Of a stretch of 12,347 nt of DNA, positions 1 through 8,200 are shown in pieces (within the stretch, counting starts at the first letter, position 1; each line of letters starts with the position of its first letter). The translations under genes and the position numbers were made by a program. Below the pieces are notes generated by a model. It did no database searches, was not told the DNA's origin, and worked only from the letters and a program-made list of their open reading frames with translations. This DNA comes from Fidelibacterota bacterium (GTDB lineage Bacteria; Fidelibacterota; Marinisomatia; SCGC-AAA003-L08; D37C17), in the NCBI GenBank assembly GCA_002705605.1, contig PAJD01000006.1, forward strand, positions 41,381-53,727, written 5' to 3'.

Positions 1-184
1 TAATATATATGTTTATCAAACAAAACAAAATAAATCAGATATTAATAGAATTATTGATTTGAATTTTAAGAATATTAAAATATTAAATTTTAATAATATG
101 ATTGATCGTACAAAAGAATATAATCCATTAAAATATATTTCTTTTGTTGAGAATGGAATTGTTTTTAAAGGAATAGATATTTAA
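1..184 (+). CDS. C-terminal fragment of unidentified protein (possibly PilM-like)
   Basis: Codons read from position 2 stay open for 60 residues and stop at TAA 182-184; the gene's start lies off the left edge. The fragment is rich in Asn, Ile and Lys, has no membrane segment, and ends in FVENGIVFKGIDI. That ending, after a stretch like ILNFNNMID, loosely recalls the end of PilM-type actin-like proteins of type IV pilus assembly, where an 'NPF' segment precedes a final 'A-x-GLALRG' strand. This is a weak resemblance only. Its stop overlaps the next gene's start (TAATG), so the two are probably translated together. A PilM identity would fit a PilN-like reading of the next gene, but 60 residues are too few to assign a function. 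Confidence 0.6.
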   Translation, partial: NIYVYQTKQNKSDINRIIDLNFKNIKILNFNNMIDRTKEYNPLKYISFVENGIVFKGIDI

Positions 185-840
185 TGAATTTATTAAATAA
201 TCCAGGAATACAAAGTGATATGGACTTACTGGCTAAGGGTAAAGAAAATATTATTATAAACGAAATTGAAAATTTTGTAAATGATAAACCAAAATCCAAT
301 AACAGATATAGAAATATTGTTATTATTATTTCATTTATACTGAGTCTGTTTTTTGCTTATAGCTTATATCTTAGTTCATACAATTTATTTGAAAATAAAT
401 CTGAGTTTACTATAATAAATGTTTTTAATGATATAAAAGATAGTAATATAAATTCTGTTGAGGTGAACAATAATAGACTAAATATAATTTTAAATTATGA
501 CCAGTCAAATAAAATATATCAAGATTATGATTTGTATGATTCTAAATATTCTTATGTTGGTCTATTAATTAATGATTCAGTTTCACAGATATACATAAGA
601 GATGTATATAGGGCTAGTTCTAGTGTAGACTTTTATGAATTGTTTAGTATTATTAGCTATATTGATGATATAAATATAGAAAAAGATATTATTAATAATA
701 ATTTAATTATTATTGGAGATTATTCTGATATTTTTAAAATTTTCAAAGCTATTAATAATTATAGATTTAATTTTAAACTTGAATTAATTAAATCTACTTC
801 TTTAAATAAATATTATCAATTGACTATTTTAAATGATTAA
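184..840 (+). CDS. Single-span membrane protein, possibly PilN-like
   Basis: This 218-residue protein has a cytoplasmic N-terminus of about 43 residues ending in basic residues (K35, K37, R41, R43), one hydrophobic span at about 44-64, and a 150-residue exterior part. The exterior part seems to hold two similar alpha/beta units. In each, a helix is followed by a strand such as INSVEVNNNRLNIIL or INIEKDIINNNLIIIG, recalling the ferredoxin-like periplasmic domain of PilN/PilO. The N-terminus MNLLNNP faintly resembles the INLLP motif with which PilN binds PilM. The architecture is seen directly; the PilN assignment is inference, and it could be another bitopic envelope protein. ATG 184 overlaps the upstream stop, and AAAGGA at 167-172 lies 11 bases upstream, a long spacing for a ribosome site. 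The 3' end overlaps rsmD by 8 bases. Confidence 0.75.
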   Translation: MNLLNNPGIQSDMDLLAKGKENIIINEIENFVNDKPKSNNRYRNIVIIISFILSLFFAYSLYLSSYNLFENKSEFTIINVFNDIKDSNINSVEVNNNRLNIILNYDQSNKIYQDYDLYDSKYSYVGLLINDSVSQIYIRDVYRASSSVDFYELFSIISYIDDINIEKDIINNNLIIIGDYSDIFKIFKAINNYRFNFKLELIKSTSLNKYYQLTILND

Positions 841-1357
841 AATTATAGCTGGAAAATATAAAAATAGAAAGCTGAAATATTTTAATATACAGTCAGTAAG
901 GCCAACCCAAGCTCGAGTAAGAAAATCAATGTTTGATACATTAGGGAATATTGAAGGGAAAACTGTTCTCGATCTTTTTTGTGGTATAGGTACAATAGGA
1001 ATAGAAGGGATAAGTAGAGGAGTTAAGTCTGTAAATTTCATTGATCATAATATAAAAGCTTTAAATGTTTTAAAGAAAAACCTTAATTTGTTAGATGTGA
1101 ATAAAGAATCTTATTCGGTTATAAAAAGTGATGTGATTAATTATTTAATTAATGAAAAAAATAAGTACGATTTAATTATAGCAGATCCACCTTATGGAAA
1201 ATTTTCTTTTACTGATTTTATTACCAAAATATCACCAATCCTTAAAAGAGGAGGTGTCTTTTGTTATGAAAGTAAGAAAGAAAAAAATATTTTAGATTTA
1301 AATTTGAAAGTAAAAACTTTTGGTAACTCTCAGTTAATTTTTTGGAGGAATGAATGA
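833..1357 (+). CDS. rsmD: 16S rRNA (guanine-N2)-methyltransferase RsmD
   Basis: RsmD transfers a methyl group from S-adenosylmethionine to N2 of a guanine (G966 in E. coli) in the 30S head. The 174-residue protein shows the family's landmarks in order. These are an N-terminal IIAGKYKNRKL segment, the RPTQARVRKSMFD motif (23-35), the SAM-binding VLDLFCGIGTIGIEG loop (45-59), an acidic residue after the next strand (FIDHN), and the catalytic DPPY motif (118-121) that contacts the target base. It is slightly shorter than E. coli RsmD. The start overlaps the previous gene by 8 bases and has no evident Shine-Dalgarno, suggesting translational coupling. Its stop overlaps coaD in ATGA. The rsmD-coaD pairing is common in bacteria and supports both calls. 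Confidence 0.95.
   Translation: MIKIIAGKYKNRKLKYFNIQSVRPTQARVRKSMFDTLGNIEGKTVLDLFCGIGTIGIEGISRGVKSVNFIDHNIKALNVLKKNLNLLDVNKESYSVIKSDVINYLINEKNKYDLIIADPPYGKFSFTDFITKISPILKRGGVFCYESKKEKNILDLNLKVKTFGNSQLIFWRNE
1344..1348 (+). promoter_or_regulatory. Shine-Dalgarno site of coaD
   Basis: GGAGG lies inside the end of rsmD, 5 bases before ATG 1354. It fixes the coaD start and is one of the few strong ribosome binding sites in the window. Confidence 0.8.
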
Positions 1358-1830
1358 ATAAAGCAATTTACCCAGGTTCTTTTGACCCTATAACTTTTGG
1401 TCATTTAGATATTATAGAAAGATGTTCAAAGATTTATGATCAGTTGATAGTTGGTGTTATTAAAGATAATAATAATAAAAATTTTTTATTCGATGAATTT
1501 CAAAGAAAAAATATGATAGAAAATCTAGTAACAAAGTTTTCAAATGTAGAAGTTAGGGTTTTTGATTCATTATTGGTTGATTTTGCTGTCAAAGAAAAGA
1601 GTAAAATTATTATTAGAGGTTTAAGAGCTTTATCAGATTTTGAATATGAATTTCAAATGGCATTAATGAATAGAAAATTAAATGACAATATATCTACTTT
1701 GTTTATGATGCCTCATGAAAAATTTACTCACATTAGTTCTTCGCTTTTAAAAGAAGTTATAGCACTTGGTGGAGATGTAAGTGAATATGCTCCAGAATTT
1801 ATCATCAAAAAAGTGAAAAATAAATTATAA
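1354..1830 (+). CDS. coaD: Phosphopantetheine adenylyltransferase CoaD
   Basis: CoaD joins 4'-phosphopantetheine and ATP to give dephospho-CoA and pyrophosphate, the fourth of five steps of coenzyme A synthesis in the cytoplasm. The 158 residues match the usual family length. The nucleotidyltransferase signature is complete: YPGSFDPITFGH (6-17, holding the TxGH-type motif), the IIRGLRALSDFEYE block (87-99), where the two Arg bind phosphate, and HISSSLLKEV (126-135), the ISS-x-x-KE loop. The start is supported by GGAGG and by the 4-base ATGA overlap with rsmD. The stop TAA shares its last A with the pta start. CoA made here is the substrate of the next enzyme, Pta, though this may be coincidence of packing. 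Confidence 0.97.
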   Translation: MNKAIYPGSFDPITFGHLDIIERCSKIYDQLIVGVIKDNNNKNFLFDEFQRKNMIENLVTKFSNVEVRVFDSLLVDFAVKEKSKIIIRGLRALSDFEYEFQMALMNRKLNDNISTLFMMPHEKFTHISSSLLKEVIALGGDVSEYAPEFIIKKVKNKL

Positions 1831-2738
1831 TGAATGATATTAAAAAAAATATTATTGATAGGGCTTTATCGAAAAATAAAAAAATTTGTTTACCAGAGAT
1901 ATCAGATTCTAGAATCCAAGCAGCTAAAAATAAATTAAAAAAGATAGGTTTTAATATTGTTGAAATAGTTGATTTAGAAAAAAAGAGAGATAAATATTTG
2001 GAAATTATTTCATCTAAAAAATTTACTAAAAATTGGACGTCTGAAATGAAATTAGATTATATTGATTCTGATCTTAATTTTTCTTTATTAGCATTAGATA
2101 ATGATGATATCGATTGTGTTGTTGCTGGTGCAGTAAATACAACTTCTGATGTTGTGAGATCAGCTATTAGGATTATTGGTTTAAAAAAAACAACAAAGTG
2201 GTTATCTAGTGTTTTTTTTATGTTATCTCCTGATAATGAAAATTTTTATACATATTCAGATTGTGGAGTAATCCCAGATCCTAATTCTGAACAATTATGT
2301 GAAATAGCATATCAAGCTTCTCAATTACATAATTTAATATCTTTAAATACTCCCAAAGTTTCTTTCTTGTCATTTTCAACATTAGGTAGTGCTGAGCACT
2401 ATAAAGTTTCTAGAGTTCAAGATGCTGTTAAATTGTTCTCATCAAGATATGATGATATTATTCATGATGGTGAAATGCAGTTTGATGCCGCTATAAATCC
2501 AGAAATTTCAAAAATTAAAATGCCTAATTCTAATTTGTCTGGAGAAGCAAATGTATTTGTATTTCCTGATCTTAATTCAGCTAATATTGCATATAAAATA
2601 ACTAATCATTTAGCTAATTATCAATCTTTAGGCCCTGTATTAACGGGTTTAAATAAGCCTGTTAATGATTTGTCCCGAGGATGTACAGTTGATGATATTA
2701 TTTACATTAGTGCAGTTGCTGCAATCCAAAGTAATTAA
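1830..2738 (+). CDS. pta: Phosphate acetyltransferase
   Basis: Pta interconverts acetyl-CoA plus phosphate and acetyl phosphate plus CoA. With acetate kinase it either excretes or activates acetate. Family marks are VVAGAVNTTSDVVRSA (97-112), SSVFFM (126-131), FSTLGSAEHYKV (182-193) and the C-terminal GPVLTGLNKPVNDLSRGCT block (268-286). S282, R283 and D289 correspond to the Ser/Arg/Asp described as catalytic in Methanosarcina Pta. At 302 residues it is the short single-domain class, somewhat shorter than the usual 320-335; the shortening is before residue 85. Phosphate butyryltransferase is a related alternative, but the C-terminal block favours acetyl. The start at 1830 has no Shine-Dalgarno and shares a base with the coaD stop. 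Acetate kinase is not in the window. Confidence 0.92.
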   Translation: MNDIKKNIIDRALSKNKKICLPEISDSRIQAAKNKLKKIGFNIVEIVDLEKKRDKYLEIISSKKFTKNWTSEMKLDYIDSDLNFSLLALDNDDIDCVVAGAVNTTSDVVRSAIRIIGLKKTTKWLSSVFFMLSPDNENFYTYSDCGVIPDPNSEQLCEIAYQASQLHNLISLNTPKVSFLSFSTLGSAEHYKVSRVQDAVKLFSSRYDDIIHDGEMQFDAAINPEISKIKMPNSNLSGEANVFVFPDLNSANIAYKITNHLANYQSLGPVLTGLNKPVNDLSRGCTVDDIIYISAVAAIQSN

Positions 2739-2809
2739 AAAATAATTAAAAATCTAAATTTCTTTATTCGTAAAATACCTGTGGTAAATACAAATAATTT
2801 TTATAGATT

Positions 2810-2814
2810 GGAAG
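2810..2814 (+). promoter_or_regulatory. Ribosome binding site of icd
   Basis: GGAAG sits 5 bases before ATG 2820, in the 81-base gap after pta. The rest of the gap is AT-rich, with no clear terminator hairpin and no convincing -35/-10 pair, so whether icd has its own promoter cannot be told by eye. Confidence 0.55.
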
Positions 2815-2819
2815 TATAA

Positions 2820-4127
2820 ATGAATATAAACAAGGTAAAAAGTCCAGTTTTTGGTTCAAAGTTAACAATAGATAATAATGGAAAATTGTTAGTTCCTGAT
2901 AATCCTATTATCCCTTTTATTGAAGGTGATGGTATAGGAGCAGATATTTGGAAATCTTCTGTTAATGTTTTTAATGCTGCTGTAAAAAAAGCCTATGGAG
3001 ATAATAGAAAAGTTGATTGGCTTGAAATTTATGCAGGAGATAAGGCAAATGATGTGTATGGACCTAATACTTGGCTACCTGATGAAACTCTAAGTCTTAT
3101 AAATGAATATTTAGTTGCTATTAAAGGGCCCTTGACCACTCCTATTGGAGGTGGGATTCGATCAATTAATGTTGCACTAAGACAGAAATTAGATTTATAT
3201 GTCTGTTTGCGACCAGTAAGATGGTTTAATAATGTACCCTCTCCAGTTAAACAACCTGAAGATATTGATATGGTTATATTTAGAGAAAATACTGAAGACA
3301 TTTATGCAGGAATTGAGTTTGAAGAAGGTGATGAAAGTACTAAGAAATTTTTAGATATACTGAAAGAAAATTTCCAAGATAGATATAATAAAATTAGATT
3401 TCCTGATTCATGCGGGCTAGGAATAAAACCTATCTCTAAAGAAGGAACTCAAAGATTGGTATTAGATGCCATCGAATATGCAATTAATAATAATAGAAGT
3501 AGTGTGACTTTAGTTCACAAGGGTAATATAATGAAATTTACTGAAGGTGGGTTTAAAAAGTGGGGTTATGAATTAGCAGAAGAAAAATTTAAAAATCAAG
3601 TATTTACATGGGCTCAATATGACAGAATTTTAGAAAAAGAAGGAAAAAATTCTGCGGATGATAAAATGAATAAAGCAATATCAGAGGGTAAGATTATAAT
3701 CAAAGATGTTATTGCCGATGCTTTTTTGCAACAAATTTTGACACGACCAAAGGAATATGATGTTATTGCAACTATGAATTTAAATGGTGATTATATATCA
3801 GATGCTCTTGCTGCTCAAGTTGGAGGAATAGGAATTGCTCCAGGAGCGAATATAAATTACGAATCTGGTAAAGCTTTGTTTGAAGCTACTCATGGTACAG
3901 CGCCAAAATATGCTGGATTAGATAAAGTAAATCCTTGCTCAGTAATCCTATCGGGAGAGATGATGTTTAGATATTTAGGTTGGCATGAAGTTTCTGATAT
4001 GATTATATCGTCTATTGATAAAACATTAAGTAAAAAATTAGTTACATATGATTTTGAAAGACAAATGACTGGTGCAACATTATTAAAATGTTCAGAGTTT
4101 GGAGAAGCATTAATAGATAATATGTAA
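2820..4127 (+). CDS. icd: NADP-dependent isocitrate dehydrogenase
   Basis: This TCA-cycle enzyme oxidatively decarboxylates isocitrate to 2-oxoglutarate in the cytoplasm. The 435-residue protein follows E. coli Icd almost throughout: [10 protein letters not shown] (31-40), the substrate loop [13 protein letters not shown] with Ser115 (the position phosphorylated in E. coli, Ser113), [10 protein letters not shown] (155-164), [12 protein letters not shown] (233-244) and [17 protein letters not shown] (320-336). The cofactor pocket has the NADP pattern: K363 and Y364 after HGTAP, V370, and Y410 and R414 in TYDFER, equivalent to E. coli K344, Y345, V351, Y391 and R395. A slightly longer segment around 260-290 explains the extra length. 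obg follows after 10 bases. No isocitrate dehydrogenase kinase/phosphatase is visible. Confidence 0.97.
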   Translation: MNINKVKSPVFGSKLTIDNNGKLLVPDNPIIPFIEGDGIGADIWKSSVNVFNAAVKKAYGDNRKVDWLEIYAGDKANDVYGPNTWLPDETLSLINEYLVAIKGPLTTPIGGGIRSINVALRQKLDLYVCLRPVRWFNNVPSPVKQPEDIDMVIFRENTEDIYAGIEFEEGDESTKKFLDILKENFQDRYNKIRFPDSCGLGIKPISKEGTQRLVLDAIEYAINNNRSSVTLVHKGNIMKFTEGGFKKWGYELAEEKFKNQVFTWAQYDRILEKEGKNSADDKMNKAISEGKIIIKDVIADAFLQQILTRPKEYDVIATMNLNGDYISDALAAQVGGIGIAPGANINYESGKALFEATHGTAPKYAGLDKVNPCSVILSGEMMFRYLGWHEVSDMIISSIDKTLSKKLVTYDFERQMTGATLLKCSEFGEALIDNM

Positions 4128-4137
4128 TACTTTTTAT

Positions 4138-5109
4138 ATGAAATTTATAGATTATGCAAAAATATCAGTTAGTTCTGGTAAAGGTGGCGATGGATGTGTA
4201 GCTTTTTTAAGAGAAAAATTTAGGCCTAAAGGTGGTCCCTCTGGTGGAGATGGCGGTAAGGGTGGTAGTATAGTCTTTCAATCCGATTCAAAGTTGACAA
4301 CTTTACAAGATTATTCCTATAATAAACAATATTTTGCTAAATCAGGTGAGAATGGTAAGGGTAAAAATATGCATGGTAAGAATGCTCAAAACATTGTTCT
4401 CAAGGTTCCTGTTGGTACAATTGTAAGAGACGTAGATCAAAATAAAATAATATATGATTTCAATAATGATAATGAAGAAATTATTGTTTGTAAAGGAGGT
4501 AACGGGGGTTTTGGAAATGCTAGATTTAAAACTAATAAAAATCCTGCTCCAAGATTTGCTAATGATGGTGAAAAAGGAATTTTATTAAATTTAGAATTAG
4601 AGTTAAAAGTTTTAGCAGATGTAGGATTAGTAGGCTTTCCTAATGCTGGTAAATCAACCTTTATTTCATCTATTTCTAATGCAAGACCTAAAATTGCAGA
4701 TTATCCTTTTACCACGTTGATACCAAATTTAGGTATTGTTAATTATGGTCAATATAAATCATTTGTCATGGCAGATATACCTGGGTTAATTGAAGGTGCT
4801 TCAAATGGTAAAGGTTTAGGGACTCAGTTTTTAAAACATATTGAAAGAACAAAAATTTTAGTGTTTATTATAGATTTGAATTCTGAAGATGTTGAAAATG
4901 AATATAATTTACTATGCAATGAATTAAAGTCATTTGATGAACGATTATTAGATAAGCCGAAGATAATTTTGTTAAGTAAATTAGACCTAGTATCAAACGA
5001 TGATATTGATTTATTGTTTTTTAAAAATATGAAAGATGTAATTAAAATATCATCTGTATCTAAACAGAATATTGATAAAGCTATAAATTTAATAGCTAAT
5101 CATTTGTAA
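4138..5109 (+). CDS. obg: GTPase Obg (CgtA), ribosome assembly
   Basis: Obg is an essential GTPase that acts in late 50S assembly and growth-state signalling. The Gly-rich Obg fold fills residues 1-157 (SSGKGGDGC, RPKGGPSGGDGGKGG, KGGNGGFGNARF). The G domain follows with G1 GFPNAGKST (166-174), switch I with ADYPFTTL (187-194), G3 DIPGLIEGA (213-221), G4 SKLD (280-283) and G5 SSVS (305-308). G4 has Ser in place of the usual Asn of NKxD, a change I recall from some Obg proteins of related phyla. The protein stops at 323 residues, right after the G domain, so it lacks the extra C-terminal domain of some Obg proteins. There is no Shine-Dalgarno before ATG 4138; reading from icd through a 10-base gap is likely. 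The usual neighbours rplU/rpmA are absent. Confidence 0.96.
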   Translation: MKFIDYAKISVSSGKGGDGCVAFLREKFRPKGGPSGGDGGKGGSIVFQSDSKLTTLQDYSYNKQYFAKSGENGKGKNMHGKNAQNIVLKVPVGTIVRDVDQNKIIYDFNNDNEEIIVCKGGNGGFGNARFKTNKNPAPRFANDGEKGILLNLELELKVLADVGLVGFPNAGKSTFISSISNARPKIADYPFTTLIPNLGIVNYGQYKSFVMADIPGLIEGASNGKGLGTQFLKHIERTKILVFIIDLNSEDVENEYNLLCNELKSFDERLLDKPKIILLSKLDLVSNDDIDLLFFKNMKDVIKISSVSKQNIDKAINLIANHL

Positions 5110-5178
5110 TATTTAGAGTTACATATTGTTACGAGTATTAAGTGGATAAGATTTATTTTAAAACTTAAATTCATTTTA

Positions 5179-5227
5179 GGTATAACTTTAATATACTTTA
5201 TCGTATATTATACCGCGGATTTTTTTT
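5179..5227 (+). terminator. Imperfect hairpin plus T-run after obg
   Basis: GGTATAA (5179-5185) pairs with TTATACC (5208-5214), and inside it TATAC (5192-5196) pairs with GTATA (5203-5207). A 6-base bulge lies on the left arm and a 6-base loop at the tip. After a GCGGA gap come eight T (5220-5227). This could end the icd-obg transcript or act as a leader attenuator or operator for the large gene downstream. The stem is AT-rich and bulged, and the T-run starts 5 bases after it, so terminator strength is doubtful. TATACT at 5192-5197 could also be a -10 element, but no good -35 was found. Confidence 0.4.
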
Positions 5228-5263
5228 ATGATTAGATTATTATTATTTAGGAGAATTTTATGA
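5228..5263 (+). other. 11-codon mini-ORF in the leader
   Basis: ATG 5228 opens a frame for MIRLLLFRRIL that stops at TGA 5261-5263, overlapping the next gene's ATG in ATGA. It sits directly after the T-run and contains the next gene's Shine-Dalgarno. It has no clear ribosome site of its own and may be chance; translation is unproven. Confidence 0.2.
5249..5253 (+). promoter_or_regulatory. Shine-Dalgarno site of the large secreted protein
   Basis: AGGAG with 6 bases to ATG 5260 is the best ribosome binding site in the window. It supports the start, which puts a clean signal peptide at the N-terminus and suggests strong translation. Confidence 0.85.
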
Positions 5264-8200
5264 TTACTTTCCAAAAGAAATTATTTTTATTAATTACAGC
5301 ATTATTTTCATTTAATTTTTTAATTGCAGATCCATGTGCTATGCCAGAAAACTCTATATCGCTAGATGATAACGGTGATGTTTGGTATAATGTTGATACA
5401 GATATTGCTGGTTTTCAATTTGAAGTTGATGGAACTACTGTTAGTGGCGCTTCTGGAGGTGATGCAGCTTCAGCTGGTTTTACTGTTTCAGCAGGGGGCT
5501 CTACTGTCTTGGGATTTTCTTTTACTGGCGCAACAGTCTCAGCTGGTTGTGGTACATTAACTACTTTGTCTTTAAATGGTGAGCCATATGGTTTAAGTGG
5601 TATTGTATTTTCTGATACATCTGGTAATGGGTTCACTGTAACCTATCATGAACCTCCTGATTGTGCAAGTGGTATCTATGATTGTTTAGGTGTATGTGAT
5701 GGAACAGCTGTAGAAGATTGTAGTGGTGTTTGTGATGGTCAATCAGAATTAGATGAATGTGGTGTATGTAATGGTGATGGTTCATCATGTGTGGAATTAT
5801 ATTTTAACGTTGATATTGAAGATACAGGTGAATCTACATTGTTTATTTTTCAAGATTCTATTACTTCTTTAGATGCTGGAGATGAATTAGGGATTTTTGA
5901 TTCGTCAGGTATATTGGATAGTGATGGAAATACTGGGGAAATCTTAGTTGGTTCTGGCGTATGGAATGGTCAACAATTAGAAATAACCGCAATAACTGCA
6001 GTAGATTTATCCCAGTTTGGAGGTCCAATATTGCCTGGAGCAGTAACTGGTCATCCAATGTCTCTTAAAGTGTGGGATAGTTCTGAAAATGTAGTGTATG
6101 ATGTTACATATGATACATCTAGTGGTAACGGTTCTTTTAATGGATTATTTACGGTAGTAAGTGAAATATATTTATGTGAAATTCCAGATGGTGCTTGTGA
6201 TTGTGATGGAAATGTTTTAGACGATTGTGGTGTTTGCGGAGGTCCTGGAGCTGTATATGATTGTGGTTGTTCAGATATTGCTGAAGGTACATGTGATTGT
6301 GATGGAAATATTTTAGATGATTGTGGTGTTTGTGGAGGTTCTGGAGTTGATTTGGATCAGGATGGCGTATGTGATGATGCAGATGATTGTGTTGGAGATT
6401 TTGATGAATGTGACGTTTGTAATGGTCCTGGAGCTGTATATGACTGTGGTTGTGATGATTCTTTAATATGTTGGGATGATTCAGAGGTTTGTGATTTAAA
6501 TGACTGTCCTATTGAACCACATTTTGTATTAGATATAGATGAAACAGGTGAGTCAACGTTATTTATTTTTCAAGATTCAATTACTAATTTAGATGTTGAT
6601 GATCAAATTGGATTATTTGATTTAAATGGTGTTGTTGACTCTAATGGTAATACTGGAGAAATTCTTGTTGGTACTGGATTTTGGCAGGGATCTCAATTAG
6701 AAATAACAGCTATTACTTCAGTAGATTTATCCCAGTTTGGTGGTCCAATATTGCCAGGGGCAGTATCAGGTCATCCAATGTCACTTAAAGTATGGGATAA
6801 TTCTGATCAGATAGAATTTGATGTTACCTATGATATTGCTGTTGGTTCTGGTGAATTTAATGGATTGTTTACTGCAATTAGTGAGGTGTATCTGTGTGAT
6901 ATTCCAGATGGTGATTGTGATTGCAATGGAAATACATTTGATGATTGCGGTGTATGTGGAGGTCCTGGAGCTGTATATGAGTGTGGTTGTTCAGATATCC
7001 CAGATGGAACATGTGATTGTGATGGAAATTTAATTGATGAATGCGGTGTTTGTGGTGGTTCTGGGGTTGATGCTGACCAAGATGGTGTTTGCGACGATGT
7101 GGATGATTGTGTTGGGGCATATGATGAATGTGACGTTTGTAATGGTCCTGGAGCTATATATGAATGCGGTTGCTCAGATTTAGCTGATGGAACTTGTGAT
7201 TGTGATGGAAATATTTTAGATGAATGTGGTGTTTGTGGTGGTTTTGGAGTTGACGCTGATCAAGATGGTATTTGCGATGATGTAGATGATTGTGTTGGTG
7301 AGTATGATGATTGTGGAATATGTAATGGACCAGGTACGCAACAATGTTGGGATGGTTCAGATATTTGTGGATTGACAAACTGTCCTTCTTATTTTGATGT
7401 TGAGATTGAAGAAACTGGGGAGTCTACATTATTTATTTTTCAAGACTCTATCACTAGCTTAGGTTTTGGGGATCATTTGGGATTGTATGATTTAAATGGT
7501 ATTGTGGATTCAGATGGTAATTATGGAGAAGTATTAGTAGGGTCAGGAATATGGGATGGTGAACAGTTATCATTAGTTGCGATATCTTCTATTGATTTAT
7601 CTGAATTTGGTGGCCCAATTTTACCTGGTACCGATAGTGGGAATTCAATGGTTTTAAAGGTTTGGAAGGCAGATGAATCTATCGAATATACTGTGGATTA
7701 TGATGTTTCAAATGGTTCAGGAACTTTTGATGGTTTATTTTCTGTAGTAAATGAAATTTATTTATGTGAAATTCCACCTGGTGCTTGTGATTGCGATGGA
7801 AATGTTTTTGATGAATGTGGTGTTTGTGACGGACCAGGGGCAGTTTATGAATGTGGCTGTTCAGATATTGAGTTTGGAGAGTGTGATTGTGATGGAAATA
7901 TTTTAGATTGTTCAGGTGAATGTGGTGGCTCAGCTGTTGAGGATGAATGTGGCGTATGTGATGGAGACAATTCTTCATGTGCCGATTGTGCAGGCGTTCC
8001 AAATGGTAGTGCTCTTGTTGATGAATGTGGGGTATGTCAAGGTGATAATTCTAGCTGTACAGTAGTTTTATCATTTGGTAATATTATTGGAACATCAATG
8101 GAAATTTTAGTAGATACTCCTATTGATATTGATGATTTTGAATTTACAATTGATAATTCATTGGTTGTTTTTAGTGGTTCATCTGGTGGGTTTTCTGCTG

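Noticed and set aside
829-1041. Open frame on the - strand opposite rsmD
   Set aside because: It lies wholly over the rsmD start, which has clear family motifs; the - strand product has no recognisable features.
2739-2819. Promoter for icd (TAAAAT at 2771-2776)
   Set aside because: No matching -35 element at a suitable distance; TAAAAT is common by chance here.
3029-3301. 90-codon open frame on the - strand inside icd
   Set aside because: It is the complement of a highly conserved Icd segment, and nothing supports it as a gene.
5366-5560. Second + strand frame within the start of the giant gene
   Set aside because: Its Leu/Val-rich product is a frame-shift reading of module D1, with no ribosome site.
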